In this document: positions 1-7,360 of the stretch, piece after piece
Layout: every line of letters begins with the position of its first letter
Position numbering within the stretch: position 1 is the stretch's first letter
NCBI GenBank assembly: GCA_002411085.1
Contig: DHQK01000083.1
Location: forward strand, 1 to 8,444
Length of the DNA stretch: 8,444 nt
From: Marinilabilia sp. UBA5340
Lineage (GTDB): Bacteria > Bacteroidota > Bacteroidia > Bacteroidales > Marinilabiliaceae
Reading direction: 5' to 3'
The notes under the pieces: model-generated
What the model was told of the DNA's origin: nothing
The model's database searches: none
Seen by the model: only the letters and a program-made list of their open reading frames with translations
Translations under genes and position numbers: made by a program

Positions 1-2862
1 GTAGCCATGGAAACGGATGTTTCCTATGGACTGGCGGGGGATTTGTCGGGCTATGGTTTTTTTGATGCTCCCTCGCCCGGCAGTGCCAATCCTATAGAGT
101 TTTACAATGAGATACTGGAGGTAGTTCCTGTTTTTTCACATTCAGGAGGGTTTTATGAGTCCGGATTTCAGTTGACTTTAACGACGGATGAACCCGATGC
201 CCAGATTTATTACACTTTGGATGGATCAGTTCCTGACCCCGCAAATGTAGGAGGAAATACGTATGATTATGTCGTGAATTATCCCAACGGAGACCATTTT
301 TCACGAGATGTGACGACCTATCTCTATACAGCGCCCATCGATATTGTGGATCGTTCGGATATCCCTTATGAGATTGCCGCCATCAATACGCGGTATTCAA
401 CCACGCCCACTTTGCCGCGAAGTAATATTTTTAAGGGAACGGTGGTTCGGGCCAGAGTGGTAAAAGAAAGTGCGATCTCTGACAAAACGGCAACCCACTC
501 TTATTTTGTGGCTCCCGGGGTAAGTGATCGCTACGATATCCCGGTGGTTTCGCTGGTAACGGATGAGCCACATCTGTTTGATTATGAGACGGGGATTTAT
601 GTGGCAGGAAAGCTGGCCGATGACTGGTACAACGCAAATCCGGAAGAGGAGTGGGATCAAAACAAACCGGCCAATTATCATCAAAGCGGAGACGATTGGG
701 AGTATCCGGCCCATTTCGAGTATTTTGATGAGGACATGAATCCTGCAGTGCGTCAGAATATCGGGATTCGTATGCATGGAGGTGCTACCCGGGCCTTTGC
801 CCGAAAATCCATCAGGCTGTATGCGCGCAGTGATTATGACGATCAGAGTTCGTTGAATTATCCATTCTTTGGAGATTTACCATCCCGGGGAGACTTTGCT
901 CAGACAGTTACCTCTTTCGACAGGATGATTCTGCGGAATTCAGGGAATGATTATTACGATGCGTTGTACCGTGATGCGTTGATGCAGGATCTGGTGAAGC
1001 ATCTTCCTTTTGCCGTTCAGGCCAGCCAGCCGGTTGTGCACTTTATCAATGGAGAATACTGGGGGCTGATGAATCTCAGAGAACGTTTTGACGAAGATTA
1101 TGTCGCGGCTCACTACCATATTGACGCGGATGATGTGGCTATTCTGGAAACCTGGGGGCAGGTAGATGAAGGAATTCCGGGCGACGAAACGCCTTTCTTT
1201 GATGTGGTAAACTATGCCGATGACAATGATCTGAATATCCCGGAACATTTTGAATGGGTTGAGCAACGTGTGGATATCGAAAGTCTGGCACAGTATTATG
1301 CCGCTCAGTTTTATTTTTACAATACCGACTGGCCGGATGGAAATATGAAATACTGGCGAAAGAGGACCACCGAGTATCATCCCGAAGCTCCCACGGGACA
1401 TGATGGTCGCTGGCGCTGGATGCTTTATGATACCGATTTTGGAATGAATCTTTATTACGAAGAGAATTACCTGGAAAACAGCATAACACAGGTGATGGAT
1501 GGCACAGCACATGATCCCTCTTCCCGCCTTCTTCGTCAATTGCTGACCAATGAGGCGTTTAAAAACCATTTTGCCAATATCATGGCCGACCAGTTGAATA
1601 GTTGTTTTCAGCCTGAATACGTGGTTGCACGCATCGATTCGTTCGAGAATATTATCAGCCCTTATCGACTGGAACATTGGAATCGCTGGGACAATGGCAA
1701 GCATGCTGATGATAAAATGAAGACTTTTGCGCTCAATCGTCCGGATTATTTACGTAATCATGCCATTGAGGAATTTGGACTGGGAGATGTGGTTTCCCTG
1801 GAAGTTGCCCGGGCAGGTGATGGGGGACTGGTTAAAGTTAACTCTATTCTTCTGGATGAAGCACTGCCCGGATTGGTGCCCGGAGATCCTGTTTATCCAT
1901 GGACAGGACAGTATTTTGCAGGTGCCCCGGTGACATTGAAGGCGGTCAATACGCCGAATTATCTTTTTTCGCATTGGGAAGGCGTTGCTTCTGAATTTGA
2001 AGGTGAACAGGAAGTTATTTTACCGCTGGATGCCAGTAAAAGTGTGACGGCTGTGTTTCAAAGCCGCCAATCAGAATTGATTCATTATTGGCATTTCAAT
2101 ACCTTGCCCGATGGTGAGCTGGGATCGCAAACATCCGATTTCTCAAGGACACAGGATGCCGGCCTGATTAGTTTTGAGGGCGAAAGTGCCGGCTACATGG
2201 ATGCCGTATCCGACGGAACAACCATGAACAGTCGTTTGGGGGTAGCGGAAGGGTTAGGCTTGAGAGTCAGAAATCCTTCAGAAACCCGGGAGCTGGTGTT
2301 TGAATTGCCAACCACCGGTTATGAGGCAGTAACAATGAAGTACGCAGTGAAAAGAACCAGCAGCGGCTCTCAGCTACAGAGTATTTTCTACCGTACACAG
2401 TCAAAGGGGACCTGGATACCTGTCCTTGAAGAGGTATTGATAACTCCGGATTATCATATTGTGGAAGTGGACTTTACCGGTGAAGATGGAGTAGATAACA
2501 ACCCGGATTTTGCGGTGAGGATCGTATTTCCACATGAGAGTGCCGCAGGGACTTCGGGCAACAACCGGTTTGACAATGTTTCGCTGGAGGGGTATGCCGG
2601 GGAGAATACCAATACTTCCGGCCGAGTGGAAAATCTGGACTTACGGGTTTATCCAACCCCTGCCGATGAGGTGCTCCACATTGATTCCCGGTTTGAAATC
2701 AATCGAGTCGGACTCTTCAACGTTTCCGGGAAACTTATTTTAGAGGAACAACCCGGTACTTTTTCTCATCAATTGAATGTGGGCAGCTTCAAATCGGGAA
2801 CCTATCTTTTGGAAGTTTATACCCCGGTAGGTCAAAGACTCAAAAAAATCATGATAAAGTGA
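1..2862 (+). CDS. CotH-family kinase-fold protein with T9SS sorting tail (5' partial)
   Basis: This is the C-terminal 951 or more residues of a large secreted protein. The frame is open to the left edge (GTA GCC before the first ATG at 7), and the first visible residues (GYGFFDAPSPGSANP) look like the end of a lamin-tail domain, so the true start lies outside the window. Counting from the ATG at 7, the order is: a chitobiase/hexosaminidase C-terminal-like domain (about 40-168, YYTLDGS at 68-74); a CotH kinase domain (about 175-590); a bacterial repeat domain (about 596-685, PWTGQYF and FSHWEGV); a beta-rich domain (about 690-865, starting LIHYWHFN); and a type A T9SS sorting domain (about 875-951, LRVYPTPADEVLHI, ending KKIMIK). 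Kinase landmarks are intact: K267 in ARKS, NLRERFD at 356-362, D441 and N446 in DWPDGNMKYWR, and D475/D477 in LYDTDFG. CotH of Bacillus phosphorylates spore coat proteins; the substrate here is unknown. The sorting tail predicts export across the outer membrane and surface attachment or release. Domain calls are from motif recognition, without a profile search. Confidence 0.9.
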   Translation, partial: VAMETDVSYGLAGDLSGYGFFDAPSPGSANPIEFYNEILEVVPVFSHSGGFYESGFQLTLTTDEPDAQIYYTLDGSVPDPANVGGNTYDYVVNYPNGDHFSRDVTTYLYTAPIDIVDRSDIPYEIAAINTRYSTTPTLPRSNIFKGTVVRARVVKESAISDKTATHSYFVAPGVSDRYDIPVVSLVTDEPHLFDYETGIYVAGKLADDWYNANPEEEWDQNKPANYHQSGDDWEYPAHFEYFDEDMNPAVRQNIGIRMHGGATRAFARKSIRLYARSDYDDQSSLNYPFFGDLPSRGDFAQTVTSFDRMILRNSGNDYYDALYRDALMQDLVKHLPFAVQASQPVVHFINGEYWGLMNLRERFDEDYVAAHYHIDADDVAILETWGQVDEGIPGDETPFFDVVNYADDNDLNIPEHFEWVEQRVDIESLAQYYAAQFYFYNTDWPDGNMKYWRKRTTEYHPEAPTGHDGRWRWMLYDTDFGMNLYYEENYLENSITQVMDGTAHDPSSRLLRQLLTNEAFKNHFANIMADQLNSCFQPEYVVARIDSFENIISPYRLEHWNRWDNGKHADDKMKTFALNRPDYLRNHAIEEFGLGDVVSLEVARAGDGGLVKVNSILLDEALPGLVPGDPVYPWTGQYFAGAPVTLKAVNTPNYLFSHWEGVASEFEGEQEVILPLDASKSVTAVFQSRQSELIHYWHFNTLPDGELGSQTSDFSRTQDAGLISFEGESAGYMDAVSDGTTMNSRLGVAEGLGLRVRNPSETRELVFELPTTGYEAVTMKYAVKRTSSGSQLQSIFYRTQSKGTWIPVLEEVLITPDYHIVEVDFTGEDGVDNNPDFAVRIVFPHESAAGTSGNNRFDNVSLEGYAGENTNTSGRVENLDLRVYPTPADEVLHIDSRFEINRVGLFNVSGKLILEEQPGTFSHQLNVGSFKSGTYLLEVYTPVGQRLKKIMIK

Positions 2863-2868
2863 ATGGAA

Positions 2869-3543
2869 TTAATCCTCATCAAAGAAGAGATTTACGTGGG
2901 TGACACCTTTTACCTGGCGAAGTCGGGTGACCAGTTCTTTCCCACGCTCTTCTTTTTTGAGGTTTACATAGAAGGAATATTCCATGGTTTGCTCGCTTTC
3001 TTCATCCCCGATGGTTTGAATATTCACCAGTTTGCTGTTTCGGCAATACCTTTTCATTAGTTTCCCAAAAGCATTGTCGGGTACCGATTGTGCATCCGTG
3101 GTGATGTGCATCAGAAATTCTCTTTTACCTGAAAGAAAGAAACGAAACTGATTAAGCATAAGGTAAACTCCACCTACCATGAGGGTGCCCATGAAAGCGA
3201 TGGCGTAGAGTTTTACTCCGGCAGCCAAGCCAATGGCCAGCGAGAAAAAAATGAACATGATATCGGAGGCATCCTTTACGGCTGTTCTGAACCTGATGAT
3301 AGACATGGCGCCCACCATTCCAAAGGCCCGGGCAAGATTGTTGCCGATGACCATAATCACGATGGCGGTAATCATGGTGAGCATGACCAACGAGATGTTA
3401 AAGGATGAGGAATAATTGAGACCTTTGTAGGTGTATTTGTACAAAGAAGCGATTAGTAAACCACAAAGCATGGCCACAAATACATTGGCCACCACATCGG
3501 TAGCTGTTATGCTGAAAGTGAAAAGGCTTTGAATGTCTTGCAT
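2869..3543 (-). CDS. DUF4956 multi-pass inner membrane protein
   Basis: A 224-residue membrane protein of the DUF4956 family, whose biochemical function is not known. Hydrophobic segments lie at about 14-34, 49-68, 93-110 and 111-131, giving about four membrane spans. The conserved core is the stretch at 74-93 (AFGMVGAMSIIRFRTAVKDA), between spans two and three, with charged residues R84, R86, K90 and D91 next to the membrane. A soluble tail of about 85 residues (140-224) has an alternating strand and helix pattern resembling a small ferredoxin-like or ACT-like fold, and is probably cytoplasmic. The start is 12 bases after the VTC stop, without an obvious Shine-Dalgarno sequence, as is common in this phylum. 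It is the last gene of the minus-strand run. Its regular pairing with VTC-domain polymerases makes it a candidate membrane partner for polyphosphate synthesis or transport; that role is inference. Confidence 0.85.
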   Translation of the reverse strand: MQDIQSLFTFSITATDVVANVFVAMLCGLLIASLYKYTYKGLNYSSSFNISLVMLTMITAIVIMVIGNNLARAFGMVGAMSIIRFRTAVKDASDIMFIFFSLAIGLAAGVKLYAIAFMGTLMVGGVYLMLNQFRFFLSGKREFLMHITTDAQSVPDNAFGKLMKRYCRNSKLVNIQTIGDEESEQTMEYSFYVNLKKEERGKELVTRLRQVKGVTHVNLFFDED

Positions 3544-3555
3544 TTTGAGTAAATT

Positions 3556-4299
3556 CTAATAGGTTAGTTTTTTGTTGTATCTTGCCACATCATAGCCTAT
3601 GGTGTATTTGGAAATGGCATCTTTGCGAAGTCCAAACTCATGTACAATGGAACGGGCCCATCCTGGCATTTCATTGGTGAAATATTTAATTTCCATTACA
3701 AAATGCTGTTTGAACAGGGGTTTTAATCCATGTTCATCATAAAGCTCTTTGTACTGAGGTGTTGTTTTTGAGCGGATATTTTTATCAAAAGTGATGCGCA
3801 CATTGTTGTCCAGTTTCCCGTGAAATGCTTCTCTTTCATATACCACCAGATTGCTTGGGGTATAGTTTTTCTTTTTCAGATGGAAAAAAAATCTTCGGGC
3901 ATCGTCCAGCGCATCTTTGTTGGTATCGGTTAATATATGGTCTTCAATATTTCCAAATCTGATGACTTGTTCCAGATTTTTGTAAAGCACAAGTGCCCTG
4001 TGTTTTTTTATCCGACCTCCGATTTTTCTTTTGATTTCCAATACAACCTTGCTGTTTGGCTGCAACTGGTTGTATCCTCTGATGCGCAACTTTCGCCGCA
4101 GTTTGATGCCACTCTCTTTTTGGGTATAGCATTCCATATTGTAAGAATCGAGATAGATACTGCGAACAGTATATTGCCTGACTCCGTTACGGGAATTCCG
4201 GGTATTTCCATCCATCACCAGAAAGGGGGACAAGCGTTGCCGGAGCGCAGGCATGCGATCGTTGGGAACCAGGTATTTTTGTTCGTAGCGTAATGCCAT
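3556..4299 (-). CDS. VTC-domain polyphosphate polymerase
   Basis: A 247-residue protein of the VTC family, the catalytic tunnel domain that in yeast Vtc4 makes polyphosphate from ATP. Its hallmarks are in order: RYEQKYLV at 4-11 (first strand with paired charged residues), VRSIYLDS at 45-52, the basic strand KLRRKLRIRGY at 66-76, LEIKRK at 87-92, VYEREAF at 153-159, VRITFDKNIRS at 167-177, MEIKYFT at 202-208 and SKYTIGY at 230-236. E203 and K205 probably match the metal-binding Glu and phosphate-binding Lys of Vtc4; this is by motif, not alignment. There is no SPX domain and no membrane segment, so it should be a free cytoplasmic enzyme, unlike the eukaryotic protein. It starts one base after the HlyD stop (TGATATG), which implies translational coupling, and is followed by DUF4956 after 12 bases. 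An alternative is a related CYTH/triphosphate tunnel enzyme with another product, but the motif set favours VTC. Confidence 0.9.
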   Translation of the reverse strand: MALRYEQKYLVPNDRMPALRQRLSPFLVMDGNTRNSRNGVRQYTVRSIYLDSYNMECYTQKESGIKLRRKLRIRGYNQLQPNSKVVLEIKRKIGGRIKKHRALVLYKNLEQVIRFGNIEDHILTDTNKDALDDARRFFFHLKKKNYTPSNLVVYEREAFHGKLDNNVRITFDKNIRSKTTPQYKELYDEHGLKPLFKQHFVMEIKYFTNEMPGWARSIVHEFGLRKDAISKYTIGYDVARYNKKLTY

Positions 4300-4303
4300 A
4301 TCA
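4297..4303 (-). other. Stop-start junction TGATATG (HlyD/VTC)
   Basis: On the minus strand the HlyD stop codon TGA (4301-4303) and the VTC start ATG (4297-4299) are separated by one T at 4300. A ribosome that terminates on HlyD could re-initiate on VTC, tying the amounts of the two proteins together. No separate strong ribosome binding site was noticed just upstream of the VTC start. Confidence 0.7.
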
Positions 4304-5386
4304 ATTACTTCTGATGGTGTGGATGAACCTTTTGAAATGTCCCATCAGGGAGATGGTGTCTGTGATGATTTTTCCTTCTACTTTGAGACCGGGATGAAGA
4401 CTATTATCATTATTATTGATCAGGCAGGTGATAAAAACAGCCTGATGCCCGTTTAGTTGTTGTACATCCTGATTGATGCTGATGATTTCGCCTGTTTTTT
4501 CTTTGTTTCCCGGTGACCTGGGGATAACAACTTTCATCCCGGTGGAAATATGTCTCAACTGACTAACATCCACCGGCATCACAAGGATCATTTTATGTTT
4601 GTTGATCACCTTTGCCAAAACTTCATCTTCCACTGATTCCTTGTGTACATCCTGTATGAGGGTTCCGGAAATAGGGCATTTTATTTTAAAAGCTTCAAGT
4701 CTTTCCCGGGTCGCGTCTATCTGTTTTTTGATGGCATTGATGGTAGCATCGATGCGTCTTATTTCTTCTTTCTTAGATCCCCCGATGAGATCTTCGTAAT
4801 TGGCACGGGCAATCAGAACCTGATGTTTTTTCTGGTTGAAAATATTCTCCACCTGATCAAATTCATGATCGGCAATGACTTTCATGTCATGCAATTGTTT
4901 GCTGCGGGCATAATTTCTTTTTTCCGTTTCCAGATCGGCTTCAGCAAGCCTCAATTCTTCCAGTGCCGCACGGGTGCGTTCAGGCTTTTCACCGCTGGTG
5001 TTAATGTCTCTCAGTCGTTGTTGCTCTATCAGTTCGCGCTGAAGTTCCAGTAGTTTGTACTTCTCCTGATGCGAGAACAATTCACCAATGGTATCTCCTT
5101 TTTGGACTGATGAGCCGGGCCTGACTTTTGACTCAAAAAGAAACCCGGAATGATCCCCCCGCTCAAACTCAGTGGTTGAGTAGTAAGGGACTGTCTTGTT
5201 TTGGTTATCCGTCAGGATGTTGACTATGGTTCCATTGGACAGTTTTATTAAAGCCCATTCTTTTTCAGGGAATAATACTCCCTTGCTGTTGATGGCATAA
5301 GGGGTTTCGATATACACACCTCCCAGGGTAAATAGCCCCACAATAAGTACCAGTCCTGAAGTTACTTTTAAGTGATTTGACATCAT
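4301..5386 (-). CDS. HlyD/RND-type membrane fusion (periplasmic adaptor) protein
   Basis: A 361-residue periplasmic adaptor anchored in the inner membrane by one N-terminal segment (about 9-25, LVLIVGLFTLGGV). The first half of the lipoyl-like domain includes NGTIVNIL (51-58) and VRPGSSVQKGD (88-98), separated by about 29 residues rather than the short link usual in the family. A long charged helical hairpin follows (about 104-235, rich in Glu, Arg and Lys), then the second lipoyl half KIKCPISGTLIQDV (234-247) and a beta-barrel region with GMKVVIPRSPG (283-293) and HPGLKVEGKI (331-340). Such adaptors bridge an inner-membrane transporter and an outer-membrane channel, but neither an ABC/RND pump nor a TolC homologue is encoded here. 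The start with tandem ATGs (MM) was chosen because AGGAG lies 8 bases upstream of the first. It is coupled to the VTC gene by a one-base gap, so its cargo may relate to polyphosphate or to the DUF4956 protein; that is inference. Confidence 0.85.
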   Translation of the reverse strand: MMSNHLKVTSGLVLIVGLFTLGGVYIETPYAINSKGVLFPEKEWALIKLSNGTIVNILTDNQNKTVPYYSTTEFERGDHSGFLFESKVRPGSSVQKGDTIGELFSHQEKYKLLELQRELIEQQRLRDINTSGEKPERTRAALEELRLAEADLETEKRNYARSKQLHDMKVIADHEFDQVENIFNQKKHQVLIARANYEDLIGGSKKEEIRRIDATINAIKKQIDATRERLEAFKIKCPISGTLIQDVHKESVEDEVLAKVINKHKMILVMPVDVSQLRHISTGMKVVIPRSPGNKEKTGEIISINQDVQQLNGHQAVFITCLINNNDNSLHPGLKVEGKIITDTISLMGHFKRFIHTIRSN

Positions 5387-5394
5387 AATAATTA

Positions 5395-5399
5395 CTCCT
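5395..5399 (-). promoter_or_regulatory. Ribosome binding site of the HlyD gene
   Basis: AGGAG on the minus strand, 8 bases before the ATG at 5384-5386. Clear Shine-Dalgarno sequences are uncommon in Bacteroidota and the other starts in this window lack one, so this site supports the chosen start and suggests that the HlyD-VTC-DUF4956 part is initiated well at this point. Confidence 0.6.
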
Positions 5400-5425
5400 G
5401 TGTGTTTTCCTGATTTCTGAAAAGA

Positions 5426-7342
5426 TCAATCGTCCGGTTTCATCTTTAGGTCTTCTGTTTGATTCAGATTGATATAGCCGTTTTCTTTATTGATGGTCGA
5501 ATAATCCGTTTGTATAGCATTAAAACCATCCTTGGTGAATTCTATTTTGAAACTGGAATAGGGGGCCAGGCGTATTCTGAACTTTCCTTCCTGGTCGGAG
5601 GTGTAGGTTTTTGTTTCATTGGACAAATTGGCTACCGAAATTTTTACTCCGGGAATGGGAGATCCGTTATCGGAACGGGTTATTTGACCGTAAATGCCAT
5701 AAGCCGGCATAGGTCTGAGCATCATGAAATAGGAGTCTTCGGTGTTTTCAAGTTCTATGGTCTCTTCATAGGGGTAGTAATACTCTACTGCTGCCATGGC
5801 CGTAATAGATCCCTTCAGTGAACTGTTAAGCAGCAGAAAGCCTTCCTGATCGGAGGTTGCTTCACCCAGGTAGCGACCTTCGCTGTTGAGAAATCCTACG
5901 ATAACACCAGGAACAGGAACCTGTGACTTTTGATCGATGACCTTTATTTTGTAATGATCCGGTAATGTATCTTTTTGTGCGGTTTTTTCTTGTTCAAAGG
6001 ATATTGGTTTAAGGATGGAAAAGCTGTAGATGTCGTCATGACCTTCTCCTCCGGGTCGGTTGGAGGCGAAAAAACCGGTTTTTTCATCGGGATTGATGAA
6101 GATGGAAAAATCATCCTTTTCGGAATTAATGGGGTATCCCATATTTTTGATGAGGTATTTGCCTTCTATGTTTCTGGCTATGAACAGATCGAGTCCTCCC
6201 ATGCCCATGTGTCCGTCGGAAGCAAAATAGAAATCTCCGGTTGAACTGATATAAGGGAACATCTCGTTTCCTTCGGTATTGATTTCGGGGCCTGCATTGA
6301 CGGGAGTTTCCCATCCGTCTTTTGAACGATTGACATACCATATATCGCTTTTCCCGTATCCTCCGGGTCTGTCGGAGGCAAAATAGAGCCGGTTGTTGTC
6401 ATAAGTCAGCCACGGGTGTCCACTCGAGGAACCGGGTTCGTTGAAAGATAGTTCCTGTGGCTCTGTCCAGTTTCCTTCCGGTGTGCGTGTGGAATGTACA
6501 ATTTTAAGCCGGTTGTAGTTGTCGCTGCCCTCCTGTTTTAATACTGAATGGAATTTATTGCGGGTCAGAAAGATTTCTGTGCCTGTAGTGTTAAAACACA
6601 ATGGCCCATCATGAAATATGGTTTTGAATTGATTGAGAAATAATTGAGGAGAAGAAAAACCATCACCGCGGGGAACGGCCCGGAAAATATTCAGGTAGGG
6701 CTGGTGGTTACGGGCTGTTTTTCTTTTGATGGCACTACCTAAGGGTCGGTCTGAGGTGAAATACATAATTCCGTTTTGGATCAGCGGTGAAAAGTCGGCG
6801 TAGGCACTGTTGAAAATTACCGGAGTAATAGAGTAACGATTGGTGCTGGTGGTGTTTTTTACAAATTCAAAGGTATTGACTTGTTCCTGCGCTCTTGAAT
6901 CAGTGGGAAACTCTTTGTTGTAGCGCAACATGATGCGATCGGCACTTCGGTATTGGCCAAGTTCCTGAAGAACCCGTGCATAAGAATAAAGAAATCGTCC
7001 GGGGATGAATTCCTCACCGATATTTGAGAAAATTTCCGCAGCTTTAACGGGTTGATTTATTCTGAAGAAGGCAATGGCCATCAATCCTTTTTCCTCGTTG
7101 TTGAGTTTGTTTTTTTTAGCCAGTTTTTCAAAAATGTTGATTGCCCGTGGGTAAGCGCCGTTATTAAATGCACGAATAGCTTTTTGTGACTGGTTGGATG
7201 AGGCTTTCACCATGGTATATTCATTCCGGGTTTGGCCGAATGAAGGTTGAAAGATAAAAGCAATAAAAAGGAGCATGAGCAGGTTCCTCATTGCCGAGCA
7301 AATTTTCCAGACGGGGAAAGTATGAAGTACAGTCTTTCGCAT
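5426..7342 (-). CDS. TPR-PD40-CRD envelope protein, PorE/SprE-like but lacking an OmpA domain
   Basis: A 638-residue exported protein. A signal peptide core (LLMLLFIAFIFQPSFGQ, 21-37) precedes TPR-like helices (about 50-150: AIRAFNNGAYPRAINIFEKL, then AFFRINQPVKAAEIF and YARVLQELGQYRSADRIM). Next come about five PD40/WD40-like beta-propeller blades (about 180-440) with MYFTSDRPLG, LYFASDRPGGYGKSDIWYV, FYFASDGHMGMGGLDLFIA and GFFASNRPGGEGHDDIYSF. Two carboxypeptidase-regulatory-like domains end the protein (about 464-543 and 547-636, each with TSDQEG). PorE of the type IX secretion system has TPR, PD40, CRD and a C-terminal OmpA peptidoglycan-binding domain; here the OmpA domain is absent and a second CRD takes its place. 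The 39-base gap to HlyD leaves no room for a frameshifted remnant. The gene follows PorP/SprF by 18 bases. An internal ATG at 7289-7291 gives a more usual signal peptide and may be the real start. Probable role: periplasmic or outer-membrane support of the PorP/SprF partner. Confidence 0.8.
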   Translation of the reverse strand: MRKTVLHTFPVWKICSAMRNLLMLLFIAFIFQPSFGQTRNEYTMVKASSNQSQKAIRAFNNGAYPRAINIFEKLAKKNKLNNEEKGLMAIAFFRINQPVKAAEIFSNIGEEFIPGRFLYSYARVLQELGQYRSADRIMLRYNKEFPTDSRAQEQVNTFEFVKNTTSTNRYSITPVIFNSAYADFSPLIQNGIMYFTSDRPLGSAIKRKTARNHQPYLNIFRAVPRGDGFSSPQLFLNQFKTIFHDGPLCFNTTGTEIFLTRNKFHSVLKQEGSDNYNRLKIVHSTRTPEGNWTEPQELSFNEPGSSSGHPWLTYDNNRLYFASDRPGGYGKSDIWYVNRSKDGWETPVNAGPEINTEGNEMFPYISSTGDFYFASDGHMGMGGLDLFIARNIEGKYLIKNMGYPINSEKDDFSIFINPDEKTGFFASNRPGGEGHDDIYSFSILKPISFEQEKTAQKDTLPDHYKIKVIDQKSQVPVPGVIVGFLNSEGRYLGEATSDQEGFLLLNSSLKGSITAMAAVEYYYPYEETIELENTEDSYFMMLRPMPAYGIYGQITRSDNGSPIPGVKISVANLSNETKTYTSDQEGKFRIRLAPYSSFKIEFTKDGFNAIQTDYSTINKENGYINLNQTEDLKMKPDD

Positions 7343-7360
7343 TTTTGGGTGCTTTTGGAA

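Noticed and set aside
940..1704. Long open frame (254 codons) on the minus strand within the CotH gene
   Set aside because: It is antisense to the conserved kinase domain, has no recognisable family motif and unlikely composition. It is a shadow of the real gene.
2863..3060. Plus-strand open frame beginning directly after the CotH stop
   Set aside because: It is almost wholly antisense to the C-terminal region of DUF4956, has no domain, and its ATG placement is chance. The minus-strand gene explains the conserved signal.
3937..4293. Plus-strand open frame of 118 codons opposite VTC
   Set aside because: Antisense to the conserved VTC core, with no motif of its own.
6360..6378. Perfect inverted repeat CCTCCG-7-CGGAGG, with a similar one at 6048-6066
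   Set aside because: Both lie inside the PD40 blades and encode the repeated ASDRPGG/ASNRPGG motif on the minus strand. The symmetry follows from those codons, and there is no T-run or gene boundary, so they are not read as terminators or binding sites.
7289..7342. Lipoprotein signal for the PD40 protein, based on Cys15
   Set aside because: The Cys precedes the hydrophobic core instead of following it, so there is no lipobox. A standard signal peptide ending near SFGQ fits better.
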